Shown: positions 32,097-42,949 of the stretch, in pieces
Layout of the letters: the number at the start of each line of letters is the position of its first letter
How positions within the stretch are numbered: position 1 is the stretch's first letter
From: Bufo bufo
Lineage: Eukaryota > Chordata > Amphibia > Anura > Bufonidae
Length of the DNA: 64,000 nt
NCBI RefSeq assembly: GCF_905171765.1
Contig: NC_053389.1
Location: 745,489,146 to 745,553,145, forward strand
Direction of reading: 5' to 3'
The notes under the pieces: generated by a model
Seen by the model: only the letters and a program-made list of their open reading frames with translations
Database searches by the model: none
Told to the model about the DNA's origin: nothing
Position numbers and translations under genes: made by a program

Positions 32097-34973
32097 TCAA
32101 TGGAAGCCTCTAAAGGATCTCGAGTTTTCCCAGAGAGTTGTAAATTTGTGGTGGGATCTGTTTTCCCAAGCTGCTATCTCTTCGAATCTATATATAGGTT
32201 CGACTCTGTTGAACCAATGATCTAGGGGAGGGGTATTTGCTGATAACCAATGTGTTGGGATTAAGAGTCGGGCGGCTATAATTAAGATCTTGAAGAGAGG
32301 GGGTAGATTCATCTTATGATCATGTAGCAGACCGAGTAGAGCCAAAACCGGTGATGGGGCGACATTTGAGTTGCAAATTTCATTGCATTTTTAAAAAATA
32401 TTGTTCCACCAGTCAAGGATCAGAGGACAAGTCCACCAGATATGGAACATTGTTCCCCGTCCTTCTCCACATCTCCAGCAGATGTCGGAACCATTATTGC
32501 TGTAACGGCAGGTAACGGCAGGTGTTTTGTACCATCTAGTTAACACTTTATATCCATTCTCCTGGATTCTGATGCATCTTGAGGATATATGTGGTATTTT
32601 AAAAAGAAGGAGTTGTTCCTCAGATGAAAAATGGATATTCAAATCCCTTTCCCATTGGTTTATGAAGCAAGGTTTGGGAGGCAGGATCGTCGTGTTAAGA
32701 TATTTATATAGTAGGGATATAGGTTTCCTCGGGGGAGAGAGGCTGTGGATGAGGCTCTCAAACCATGTGAGAGGTCTGATAAGAGAGTTCAATGGAATGT
32801 GTTTGGTAATATATGTTAACAGAAAAGAGCATGTGAGGATGGGATTTGATCTCGGGTAAGGATGAGAAAAGGGCTTCTTGATTTAACGGTCCCCTCTCAT
32901 TCTTTAATAATATGGAGAGTATAGGTACATCAGAGGAGCGTAGGCTTTTAGGGACACTTTGCTTAAGTTTTAAAGGGGCTAAGCCGATCACATCTCTGAT
33001 TTGGGCAAGGGGAGAGGGAGAGGGGAAACCCTAGTTCGAGTTTTGGAACCATCTCCAAGCCTCCAGAGTAGCCGACAACAATAAATTGTGTTTAAGGGCT
33101 AAGGATAGATTATGGTGAGGGTCTACTAGCAGGGCCCTTAAGGTCGGGAGATAAGCAGGTGTTTTCATGCCAATCCAGGACTTATGGTCAGGGTTTCTAA
33201 ACCAATCCAGAGCTCTGGATAAAAGTATAGCTTTTTTGTATAAAAGGGGGTTGGGGAGGCCTACGCCACCTTGAGTTCTGGGTCTTTGAAGGGTGCTAAT
33301 GTTAATCCTAGCCTTTTTACCATTCCAAATGAAGGAGCGTATGTATTTCTCCAATTAATGAAAAAAGGAGTTGGGTATAGGGATGTGGGAGGACCTGGAG
33401 GAGGTAATTAAGTCTAGGCAGGAAAAGAGACATGACCATGTTCTTACGTCCAAACTACGAAAGTAGAGGAGGGTTTAAAGCTTCTAGTTGGCATTTGATA
33501 GAGTTAAGTAGGGGAATATAATTTAGTTTATATAGTGATGTTATATCAGGATGGATCTTTACTCCTAGATATGATATATGGGGTGAATCCCAATTAAAAG
33601 GGGATGAGAGGATTAGTTAGGATCTGTGTTTATGATTAAGCCCTACACTAAGAATGTGGGATTTTTTCATATTTATTTTAAAATTGGAGAGGAAGCTACA
33701 TTTTTACAAGATGGAATAGCTATATTGTAGAGAGGTGTCGGGGTTGGAGGACATAATTAAGAGGTCATCAGCGAAAGCTGCAATTTTATGTTCCTGGTCA
33801 CCTAGTTTTAGGCGTTTAATGGCGTTTTCAGAGCGTATGAGAGTAAGAAGGGGTTCAAGTATCAAGACGAAGATCAAGGGGGACAAAGGGCACCCCTGTC
33901 TAGTCCCATTTTTTATGGGGAAAGGATGGGAGATAGTGTTGTTGATCAGCACCGACGCCGAGGCATTGGTATACATGGCTTGGACAGAGCTTCTAAAGGC
34001 AGCAGGAATTCCAAATTGATCCATGGTGTGGTACATATAGTTCCAATGTACTCGGTCAAAAGCTTTTTCGGCGTCGGTGCTGACCAAGACTAGAGGAAGG
34101 TGGTACTTTGAGGCATGTAACAATACATTTAGAACTCTAGCTGTATTGTCTTTCCCTTCCCTACCCTTGATGAAGCCTGTTTGATCTCTGTGGATAAGTT
34201 GGGGGAGGATGGGGGCTAGGCGGTTTGCTAATAGTTTAGCTAATAGTTTTAAGTCAAAATTTAATAAAGAAATAGGGCGATAATTGCCACATTCAGTGGG
34301 GTCTTTCCCTTCTTTGGGGATGATGGTAATATTAGCTTTTGCCATCTTGTGGGAGAGAGGGTCACCCCGTAAGGTTTGATTGCAAACATTAAGTAGGTGT
34401 GGCAGTAGGACGGATTAAAACAAGCGTAAATAGAGAGCTGGAAACCCGTCAGGGCCGGGGGCCTTACCTTTTGGGAGTTGTTTTATTGCTAGAAGAAGTT
34501 CCTCGTTAGTAAATGGGGAACTTAGGGTTTTAATATGGGTTTCAGTCATTCGGGGTGTGTTGACAGATCGGAGAAAAAGTTTTATTGAGTCATAATATGT
34601 GATGTCCGGGGTAGCACTATCCTGGACAGGAAGGTTATAAAGGGAGCGATAGAACTCAGAAAACCTCCGGGCTATGTCCTGAGTATTATAAAGCATATTG
34701 CCTTCATTATTGCAAATTTTGCAGATGAAGTTTTGGGCCTTTCTTTTTTTTATTCTGGACATCATGAATTTGGACACCTTGTTGCCGTGGGCAAAATATT
34801 TATATTGTGAATGAAGGAAATACTTGGCTGTTTGAGTGTTTAGAAGGTTTTTTAGGTCTGCTCTGAGGAGTGCTAGTTTAGTTAAGTGGGAGTCTAACAG
34901 GGATCCTTTATGAAGGATCTCGATATCTCTGATGTTTTTCAGGAGGGAATCAATGCGGGAAAGTCTAATCTTT
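32097..34973 (-). pseudogene. L1 ORF2, reverse transcriptase and C-terminal part, broken
   Basis: Continues the L1 ORF2 downstream of the gypsy insertion. A linker helix region comes first, then KFMMSRIKKRK and LPKGKAPGPDGFPA (34415-34777). An in-frame TAA at 34415 follows, then the same frame runs on to 33704 through the reverse transcriptase: IPKEGKDPTECGNYRPISLL, STDAEKAFDRVHW (first Asp), NGTRQGCPLSPLIF and AAFADDLLI (catalytic DD). Beyond 33704 the frame breaks repeatedly. Recognisable C-terminal pieces are MEKYIRSFIWNGKKARIN (33354 down), then SLLYKYLNT, then the Cys-rich end CWRCGEGRGTMFHIWWTC (about 32400-32460), the zinc-knuckle-like tail typical of L1 ORF2. Several stops and frameshifts make it inactive. 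Confidence 0.92.
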
Positions 34974-35623
34974 TGTCACGACTGTGACTGATCCAGACAG
35001 GTCTGGGAGGAGAGAGTCGCAGCGACTTGCTACTCGCGATAGCTTGTGAGTTTGCTCCGTGGTTCAGGGTATGTCATCTGGGTTTTGCCTTGTGAACCTT
35101 TTTGTCCTGACTGGGAGTTTGTAGGCATCCTCCTCAGGTGAGTCCTGTCTGCCACTCCCAGCTACTATATTAGTTTCACTTTCATTTGCAGTCATTGCCA
35201 GATATAGTCCTTACTACCAGTGCTACTCTGACCTTGGAAGGAGATCGTTTGATGGTGTTGCTGTGGAGCTCTTGTCCGGCGTGGACTGTCGTGTTTGGGA
35301 TCGCCTTCTCTGCTCGTGACTGGATAAGTCTATCACTGCCATAGATTGTTTGTTGCTGTCTTCCCCTGTTGTTTTCCTAGACGTGAGTGATGGTGACTAG
35401 CGCTCCCATCGGCCTTTCCCCAGTCCAGTCTAGTTAGGGCGACTGAGGGTTTTAGGCATCCTGCTCGCCGCACGGGTTCACACCCCGTCTAGGGTATCAG
35501 GGCAGACAGGTGCCAGCTGAGGGTTAGTCAGGGGTGGCCATTCTATTTCCCATCCGTAGATAAGGGTCCCCCTTTCCCTCTGTCTGGTGCGACACGACTG
35601 CTGCTGGGATAGCGGTCGTGACA
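34974..35623 (+). repeat. Gypsy 5' LTR
   Basis: 650 bp, TG...CA, starting TGTCACGACTG and ending GGTCGTGACA; the ends form an inverted CGACTGTGAC/GTCGTGACA-like motif. It drives transcription of the element. It is followed by GTATATCTGGCC and a long A run. Confidence 0.97.
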
Positions 35624-35724
35624 GTATATCTGGCCTTTTAAAAAAAAAAAAAAAAAAAAGTGACATTTCTTTCTTTTTTTTTTTTTCTGCTTGCTCTTTT
35701 GCTTTGTATTTTGTCTGTTCCACT

Positions 35725-36568
35725 ATGGATCCGGTTTCGGTTTTGGCGAAACAATTACAGGGGTTATCCCTTGAAGTGGCAGGATTAAAAGCAACAGTGC
35801 TGCAGCAGCAATCCTTGGGTTCCACCGTTGCTATGGGTAACCAAGGTACTCCTGAGCCAAAAGTGGCTTTACCTGATAGGTTCTCAGGAGGGAGAGACCA
35901 ATTTGTAACCTTCAGAGAAGCTTGCAAGTTGTTCTTCAGGTTACGCCCTAGATCCTCCGGCGGTGAGGAACAACGGGTGGGCATTGTAATTTCTCTCCTG
36001 CAAGGAGATCCGCAGGCTTGGGCTTTCTCCCTACCATCAGACTCTCCGGCCTTACGATCAGTGGAGGAGTTTTTTGAAGCCCTGGGTCTCGTATATGATG
36101 ACCCGGACAGGGTCTCACTGGCTGAGTCTAAGCTACGTAGACTTCGGCAAGAGAACCGGTCTGCTGAACTATATTGTTCCGAATTCCGTAGGTGGGCTAC
36201 TGATACTTTATGGAACGACTCGGCCCTTAGGAGTCAGTTCTGCCAGGGGCTGTCTGAAAAATTAAGACGCGCTGGCGGTATACGAGGTCCCTGGGTCTCT
36301 TGAGGCTGCTATGTCTCTGTCCATAAGAATCGACAGACGACTCAGGGAGAGACTATTAAATTTTACGGAGGCCTCTATAGGGCAGGGATCGGTCTGTTAT
36401 GGTCCAGTCGAACCAATGCAAATAGGGGGCGCCACTAGACGGGTGAATCCTCCTAAGTTCCGCCGTAGGTCAGAGGTTTGTTTTCGTTGTGGGGGGAGGG
36501 GTCATTTTGTAAAGGTTTGTCCCTCAGAACCCAAGAGACCACAAACTAAGGAGCCGCCGGAAAACTAG
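35725..36568 (+). pseudogene. Gypsy gag (capsid and zinc knuckle), one frameshift
   Basis: Structural protein of the retrotransposon particle. The first ATG after the LTR that leads the frame is 35725 (MDPVSVLAKQLQGL). A capsid-like retrotransposon gag domain follows, with FSGGRDQFVTFREACKLFF, then QAWAFSLPSDSPA, then YCSEFRRWATDT. A 1-nt deletion near 36266 throws the frame to a stop at 36303. The remaining C-terminal part is read in the next frame up to 36568 and holds the nucleic-acid-binding zinc knuckle CFRCGGRGHFVKVC (C-x2-C-x4-H-x4-C). Otherwise complete in length for the family. Confidence 0.93.
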
Positions 36569-36624
36569 AGTCCCCAGATTGTGCGGAGGAGAACAGTCTG
36601 GGCGTATTCGTTTCCTCCATACGC

Positions 36625-39600
36625 ATGTCTCAGTTTTTGTTGTCCGCTACCGTTGAGGCGGGCAATAAGACTGAGATCTGTTCCGTTTTCTTGGACAGTG
36701 GGGCGGGGGTCAACTTGGTGGATTCACGGTTTGCTCAGGCTCTGGGTTTAACTCCCGAACCGGTATGCAGAACTATTCCTGTGTTTGCCATCGACTCCTC
36801 CCCTCTTACTCAGAGAGAGTTAACTCAGATCATCCATAATATCCATCTGCAGGTAGGGGACCTCCATAAAGAGCATATCTCTTGTTATGTCCTGGACGGT
36901 CTTCCGGCTCCTATGGTATTGGGGCTTCCCTGGCTGGTGACTCACAATCCAGTGGTGGATTGGCAGGCCGGGGAGATTGTGGAGTGGCGTGAACATTGTA
37001 AGGACAACTGCTTGAGTAGTAGGTGCTCTACACTCTCTGTAACATCTTTACCTGCCTTTCTGTCAGATTTTATGGATGTGTTTTCTGAGAAGGGTTGTCA
37101 GGGGTTACCACCTCATCGTCCATATGATTGCCCGATTAATCTATTACCTGGGGCAAAACTACCTAAAACCCGGTTATACAATCTTTCCGGCCCGGAGAGG
37201 AAGGCTATGAAAAATTATATTTCGGAGAGTTTGGCTAAGGGACACATCAGACCCTCTTCTTCACCTGTGGCTGCAGGGTTCTTTTTCGTTAAAAAGAAAG
37301 ATGGGGGCCTACGTCCTTGCCTGGATTTCCGGGAATTAAACCGGATAACTATCGGAGATCCCTATCCTCTTCCTCTCATTCCCGACCTCTTTAATCAGGT
37401 TGCTGGTGCTAAATGGTTCTCCAAAATGGATCTCAGAGGAGCCTATAACCTGGTTCGCATCAAAGAGGGGGATGAGTGGAAGACGGCTTTTAATACTCCG
37501 GAAGGGCATTATGAAAATCTGGTCATGCCATTTGGTCTTACTAATGCGCCTGCGGTATTCCAACATTTTGTCAACGATATTTTTAGTCACCTTATCGGGA
37601 GATTTGTTGTGATATATCTTGATGACATCCTGGTCTATTCCCCGGATCTGGATACACATAAGGTCCATGTGAGACAAGTGCTGCAGATATTAAGGGCCAA
37701 CAAATTGTTTGCTAAGTTAGAAAAATGTGTGTTCGCTGTAAAAGAACTGCCATTTCTGGGGTATGTGTTGTCAGATTCAGGTTTCCGCATGGATCCAGAG
37801 AAATTCCGGGCGATTATAGACTGGGATCTGCCTGAGAACCTGAAGGCATTGCAACGCTTCCTGGGGTTTGCCAATTTTTATAGAAAGTTTATAAAGAACT
37901 ATTCCTTGGTGGTCAAACCACTGACGGACATGACCCGAAAGGGATCTGATTTTTCCAAATGGTCACATGCAGCCAAAACTGCCTTTGCATCTCTGAAGGA
38001 GAGATTCACCTCGGCCCCTATTCTCGTACAGCCAGATGTCTCGCTTCCTTTTATTGTAGAGGTTGACGCATCAGAGGTGGGGGTGGGAGCGGTACTATCT
38101 CAGGGCCCGTCCCCTGGTGAATGGCGTCCGTGTGCTTTCTTTTCGAAGAAATTGTCTACTGCAGAAAGGAACTATGATATTGGCAACAGGGAACTTTTGG
38201 CTATTAAGTTGGCTTTTGAGGAGTGGCGTCATTTTTTGGAGGGGGCGGTTCATCCCGTCACGGTGATTACTGACCACAAAAACGTATTGTATCTGGAGTC
38301 TGCTAAACGTCTCACCCCTAGACAGGCTCGGTGGTCGTTATTTTTTACTAGGTTTAATTTTGTAATAACCTATCGCCCGGGGGCAAAAAATACTAAGGCG
38401 GATGCATTGTCTCGAAGTTTTCCTGGAGGGGGTGATGTTGAGGTACCAGAGCCCATTTTGCAAAAGGGGGTGGTGGTCTCTGAATTACACTCAGGTTTGG
38501 AGGGGAGGGTGATGTAAGCTCAGGGGGACGCCCCGGCCTCCTGCCCCTCGGGTAAACTGTTTGTGCCAGAAAATCTACGACTGGAGATACTAAAAGAACA
38601 CCATAACTCCACACTGGCAGGACACCCAGGTAGTAGGGCAACCTCTGAGTTAGTGTCTCGTCGGTTCTGGTGGCCTAAATGGCGCCAGGAGGTGTTGAAT
38701 TTTGTGTCTGCATGCGCTACCTGTGCTCGTTCTAAGGTAGATCATACTCGTCCGGCAGGGCGTCTTTTACCTCTGGCCATCCCCAACAGGCCTTGGACGC
38801 ACCTGTCAATGGATTTCATTACGGATCTACCAGTATCAGCGGGGAAGACTGTTATTCTTGTAGTTGTTGACAGATTCAGCAAAATGGTGCACTTTATTGC
38901 TCTTGCCGCATTGCCTAATGCTAACACACTGGCTCAGGTTTTTATTGACCACATCGTGAAGCTTCACGGGGTCCCTTCCGATATTGTTTCGGATCGTGGT
39001 ACCCAATTTGTTTCTAAATTTTGGAAAGCTTTTTGTTCTCGTTTAGGGGTTCATCTGTCGTTTTCTTCATCTTTCCATCCACAGTCCAACGGTCAGACTG
39101 AACGTACCAATCAAAACCTAGAGACATATTTGAGATGCTTTGTTTCCGAAAATCAGGAGGAATGGTCATCTTATTTACCGTTAGCCGAGTTTGCCATTAA
39201 TAATCGTCGTCAAGAATCCACCGATAAGTCACCATTTTTTGGTGCGTATGGTTTCCATCCTCAGTTTTGTACGTTTAGTGAGGGGGGGGCCGTCTGGGAT
39301 TCCCGAGGAGGAACGATTTGCGTCTTCACTTTCTTCAGTGTGGCAGAGTGTGCAAGAAAGTTTGAAGAGAATTGGTGGTAGATACAAACGTGCGGCTGAT
39401 AGGAAGCGCTCTGAAGGTCCGGACCTTGGGGTGAATGACTTGGTGTGGTTGTCTACCAGAAATATCAAGTTGAAGGTTCCCTCGTGGAAATTAGGTCCGA
39501 GATTTATTGGTCCTTATAGGGTAATTAAGATCATTAACCCGGTGGCTTTTCGTCTGGAGCTACCTTAGACTCTAAGGATCCATAACGTCTTCCACAGATC

Positions 39601-39961
39601 TCTGCTTAAGAGATATGTAGAACGTCCTGAACCATTGCCACTACCGCCTCCACCGGTGGTTGTTGATGGCAGTCTTGAGTTTCAGGTAGAAAAGATTGTT
39701 GATTCACGATATGTTCGCCGCTCTCTTCAGTACCTGGTGCACTGGAAAGGTTATGGTTCCGAAGAGAGAATGTGGGTTCCAGCATCAGAGATAAAAGTGG
39801 ACAGACTCATTCGGGCTTTTCATAGCTCCCATCCGGAGAGGCCTGGTCTTGAGGGTCCAGGGGCCCCTCGTAGAAAGGGGGGTACTGTCACGACTGTGAC
39901 TGATCCAGACAGGTCTGGGAGGAGAAGGTCGCAGCGACTTGCTACTCGCGATAGCTTGTGA
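36625..39961 (+). pseudogene. Gypsy pol: protease, reverse transcriptase, RNase H, integrase, chromodomain (broken)
   Basis: Polyprotein starting 57 bp after the gag stop. The protease has FLDSGAGVNLV (active-site DSG). The reverse transcriptase has FSKMDLRGAYNLVRI (first Asp), MPFGLTNAP and VIYLDDILVY (DD). RNase H has IVEVDASEVGVGA, then a DALSR end. An in-frame TAA at 38515-38517 separates RNase H from integrase. Integrase has an HHCC finger (H..H..CATC), then MDFITDLP, SDRGTQF and NGQTERTNQ, the D, D and E of the catalytic triad. A frameshift at about 39285 and an in-frame TAG at 39566 follow. The C-terminal chromodomain is EFQVEKIVDSRYVRRSLQYL, then WKGYGSEERMWVP. Its frame runs 76 bp into the 3' LTR and stops at 39961. 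In chromoviruses the chromodomain guides integration to marked chromatin. Confidence 0.95.
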
Positions 39962-40535
39962 GTTTGCTCCGTGGTTCAGGGTATGTCATCTGGGTTTTGC
40001 CTTGTGAACCTTTTTGTCCTGACTGGGAGTTTGTAGGCATCCTCCTCAGGTGAGTCCTGTCTGCCACTCCCAGCTACTATATTAGTTTCACTTTCACTTG
40101 CAGTCATTGCCAGATATAGTCCTTACTACCAGTGCTACTCTGACTTTGGAAGGAGATCGTTTGATGGTGTTGCTGTGGAGCTCTTGTCCGGCGTGGACTG
40201 TCGTGTTTGGGATCGCCTTCTCTGCTCGTGACTGGATAAGTCTATCACTGCCATAGATTGTTTGTTGCTGTCTTCCCCTGTTGTTTTCCTAGACGTGAGT
40301 GATGGTGACTAGCGCTCCCATCGGCCTTTCCCAAGTCCAGTCTAGTTAGGGCGACTGAGGGTTTTAGGCATCCTGCTCGCCACACGGGTTCACACCCCGT
40401 CTAGGGTATCAGGGCAGACAGGTGCCAGCTGAGGGTTAGTCAGGGGTGGCCATTCTATTTCCCATCCGTAGATAAGGGTCCCCCTTCCCCTCTGTCTGGT
40501 GCGACACGACTGCTGCTGGGATATCGGTCGTGACA
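39886..40535 (+). repeat. Gypsy 3' LTR
   Basis: 650 bp and nearly identical to the 5' LTR; the few differences are scattered substitutions. Preceded by the purine tract and followed by the TCTTT duplication. Confidence 0.97.
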
Positions 40536-41449
40536 TCTTTTTTGTGTAGGAGCCTAAACTTATGAGTTGACCCCGGATATAAGCTTTATGGGTGTCCCAT
40601 AGGGTATAGGGGTGGATACCTGGGGTATTATTGGATGAGAAAAAATCTCTCAGCCATTTGAGGACCTTTTCCTTGTTTTCTGGGGCTTGTATCAATAGCT
40701 CGTTGAGTTTCCATCTGAATGGACTAATGGGTCTGTCGGGGGTAAGAATGTTAATCCATATAGGGGCATGGTCGGATATGCTAATGGAACCAATCTGGGC
40801 CTTGGAGCATAATTGAATGTGCTCGGATGAGACCAGTAAATAGTCCAAGCGTTGGTATGAACTATGCGGATTGGAATAAAATGTATAGTCCCTAACGCTA
40901 GGGTTTAGGGTTCTCCAGATGTCAACCAGGTTCCGTTCATGGAGAGATTTCCTCAGTTTGCTTAAGGCTTTATTTGAGATAGCAGATTTTTGGGACGAAG
41001 AGTCCACTGGGGGGACCAAAGTAAGATTGAGGTCACCTCCCATGATGGTCACTCCTTCTCTGAAATGGTCAATCATTTGTAGAATTTTATGTAGCCATGT
41101 AACCTGGTTGACATTTGGAGCGTACACATTAATAAATGTGTATGTCTGATTTGCTATGTTACCTTTTAAGATAATAAATCTGCCCTCAGGGTCCAGGATA
41201 TGATCCAAGTAGGTGAAAGGAGTGTTTTTACTAAAGCCCACACTGACTCCTCTAGAGGCGGAAGAGTTAGTACCACAGTGGTACCAAGTTGGGAAGTGAG
41301 AGGTTCGGGAAATGGTTAATTCTGAACTGTGTCTCCTGGAGGAGGACCACGGAGCAGCCCATCTTCTTTAATTCAGAAAGGATTTGGCAGCGTTTGGAAG
41401 GGGCGTTTAAACCTTTTACATTATAAGAGGTAATTTGTATATCTGCCAT
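40536..41449 (-). pseudogene. L1 ORF2 endonuclease part, broken
   Basis: N-terminal endonuclease of L1 ORF2, which nicks target DNA. ORF2 ATG at 41449 (MADIQITSYNVKGLNAP), then VVLLQETQF with the catalytic Glu. A frameshift at about 41288 leads to a stop at 41267. The next frame carries FINVYAPN, TIMGGDLNLTL (in place of the usual GDFN), DYTFYS, SYQRLDYLLVS and SISDHAPI with the final catalytic His. It is read to the gypsy target site at 40540 and continues beyond the insertion at 34973. The ATG lies about 300 bp downstream of ORF1. Confidence 0.93.
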
Positions 41450-41755
41450 ACTGTTTTATAAAAAAAGTGGGACTGCCCCGCCGCCCTTCACCCCAGGGGG
41501 CACACGTCTTATACCTCTAGGGAAGCACGGATAAACACATAGCATTATTTCTTCCTGCAAAATATTAAAGGAACTGCAGATCATTTTACATCCTAAAACA
41601 AAAGGGATAACAAAATAACTAGAAAATAACAGAACTAGTATGTCTAGCTGAGTAATAGGCATGGTATAGCCTAAGATGGAGTTGGGGGGAAACATGTTAG
41701 AAATCACCAATTTGTTAAAGATCTGGCGGATATGGGAGGTCTTGAGAGAAAATGA

Positions 41756-42847
41756 TCAGTTGTCCATAGGCAGTCTTCTGGACATGGTTCTTCTGGAATT
41801 CCTAGGGCTTTTTTGACATTTGGGGGTGCGCTGGCGTTCCCATATTCCTGGGTGTGGAATGTCAGGGAGGTTGGATAAGTCCTGAATAGGGTCCCAGTTT
41901 TCTATCTCAAGGGGTTCTATCTGGAGCTGGTTGAAAATTGAGTTCAGATCTGCATAATTGGAAACAGATAGTCTGCGACCTCCATACATAAATGATAGAC
42001 CAAATGGAAAAATCCATCTGTAGGGGATCTTATGATCCCTGAGCCATCTTGTCAGTGGTCCTAGAGCCCTTCTTTTATCCAGGGTGGATTGGGCTAGATC
42101 CTGGAAGATTTGTATATCATGGCCGTCCCAGGTCACTTTGCCAGATTGTCGGGCTTTATGGATGGCAGCCTCTTTAACTGGGAAGCTGAGAAATTTGCAT
42201 ATACTGTCCTTTGGTGGGGCAGTGGCAGCAGGCTTAGGCCTTAGGGCTCGATGGGCCCTCTCTAGAATAGCTTCATGGGCTATTTCTGGGCCAAGAAGCG
42301 ACATGCATATTTGCACCACAGTGCTTGGAATGTCTCCTGTGTCCACAGATTCGGGAACACCGCAGAAACGCAGGTTGTTTTGCCTACCTCTATTTTCCTG
42401 GTCTTCCAGGAAGTTGCAGAGGCTGTTCATCTTTTGTTGAATGGTCTGGAATCGCTGGGACACTTCTGTCTGGTGCCGTATGATGGCTTCTTGTGTACAT
42501 TCAAGCGTTTCCACCCGGCCACCCACCTGCGATATTTCCTGCTTGATAGCAGCTAGATCGGAGCTCAGAGGTTCTAGGGCTGATGCCAGGGAAGAGGATA
42601 AAAGTTCCTTCAGAAAGGTGCGTGAGATAGGGAGGTTGTCAGTGTCCTCCTTGCCACCTGTAGCTTGATCCAGTAGTTCTGTGTGATTAGAGCGCGGGGC
42701 GCGAGATGGAGTCGGCGCCATCTTGGGCTCTCTGGATACATGAAGCGTCGCTGCTTTCTTTATGAATTTGTCCATCTCTCCGGTGGTAGGAATCCTCCTG
42801 TCTTGTGCGGCTTGGTCTCCGGACCTAGGGCCTCCGATTTTTACCAT
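41756..42847 (-). CDS. L1 ORF1p-like nucleic acid chaperone, 363 codons, intact frame
   Basis: Complete open frame from ATG 42847 to stop 41756, the usual size for L1 ORF1 proteins, which trimerise, coat the L1 RNA and act as chaperones. A basic N-terminal region with a Ser/Thr/Pro-rich segment leads into a coiled coil (about residues 90-145: LEPLSSDLAAIKQEISQVGG, then EAIIRHQTEVSQRFQTIQQ). The RRM-like core begins at ENRGRQNNLRFCGVPE and continues through ICMSLLG, ILERAHRA and CKFLSFPVKEAAI. The C-terminal domain (KVTWDGHDIQIFQDLAQSTLDKRR..) follows. It ends in a basic tail. This is the only undamaged retrotransposon frame in the window. It lacks a functional ORF2 partner in cis, and whether it is expressed cannot be told. 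Confidence 0.93.
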   Translation of the reverse strand: MVKIGGPRSGDQAAQDRRIPTTGEMDKFIKKAATLHVSREPKMAPTPSRAPRSNHTELLDQATGGKEDTDNLPISRTFLKELLSSSLASALEPLSSDLAAIKQEISQVGGRVETLECTQEAIIRHQTEVSQRFQTIQQKMNSLCNFLEDQENRGRQNNLRFCGVPESVDTGDIPSTVVQICMSLLGPEIAHEAILERAHRALRPKPAATAPPKDSICKFLSFPVKEAAIHKARQSGKVTWDGHDIQIFQDLAQSTLDKRRALGPLTRWLRDHKIPYRWIFPFGLSFMYGGRRLSVSNYADLNSIFNQLQIEPLEIENWDPIQDLSNLPDIPHPGIWERQRTPKCQKSPRNSRRTMSRRLPMDN

Positions 42848-42949
42848 GATCGGTACGCCAGCGTATGTGCAAAAGGCTTCGGTGGTGATCTCAGTAACGG
42901 AGCTGCAGCCTCAAGCGTCCATGCTGTTCAGGCGCTAGCTCCGCCCCCG

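Larger units (their letters stand above)
34974..40535 (+). mobile_element. Ty3/gypsy LTR retrotransposon (chromovirus type), 5.56 kb
   Basis: Complete element in plus orientation inside the minus-strand L1 ORF2. The two 650-bp LTRs begin TGTCACGACTGTGAC and end GGTCGTGACA. The pentamer TCTTT is duplicated at 34969-34973 and 40536-40540. gag, protease, reverse transcriptase, RNase H, integrase and a C-terminal chromodomain are in the order of Metaviridae chromoviruses. I count about 8 differences between the LTRs, so it is relatively young, yet at least four coding lesions are present. A purine-rich tract (AGAAAGGGGGGTAC) precedes the 3' LTR. No standard tRNA primer-binding site is evident after the 5' LTR. 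Confidence 0.97.
31972..42949 (-). mobile_element. L1-group LINE (Tx1/L1-like), near full length, interrupted by a gypsy element
   Basis: A minus-strand non-LTR retrotransposon. The 5' end lies at about 42949 with a short GC-rich leader (CGGGGGCGGAGCTAGCGCC) of about 100 bp. An intact ORF1, a 306-bp spacer and a broken ORF2 follow. The 3' end lies near 31972 and closes in TTATTGTTGTTATGTTG with no long poly-A. Without the 5.56-kb gypsy insertion and its duplicated pentamer it is about 5.4 kb. It lies inside a foldback element: CAGGGCAATAAAG on the left and TCTTGTTTGGCT on the right are joined in an uninterrupted copy of the same repeat at 43184-43212, with 6 bp (ATACAG) lost. Confidence 0.88.
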
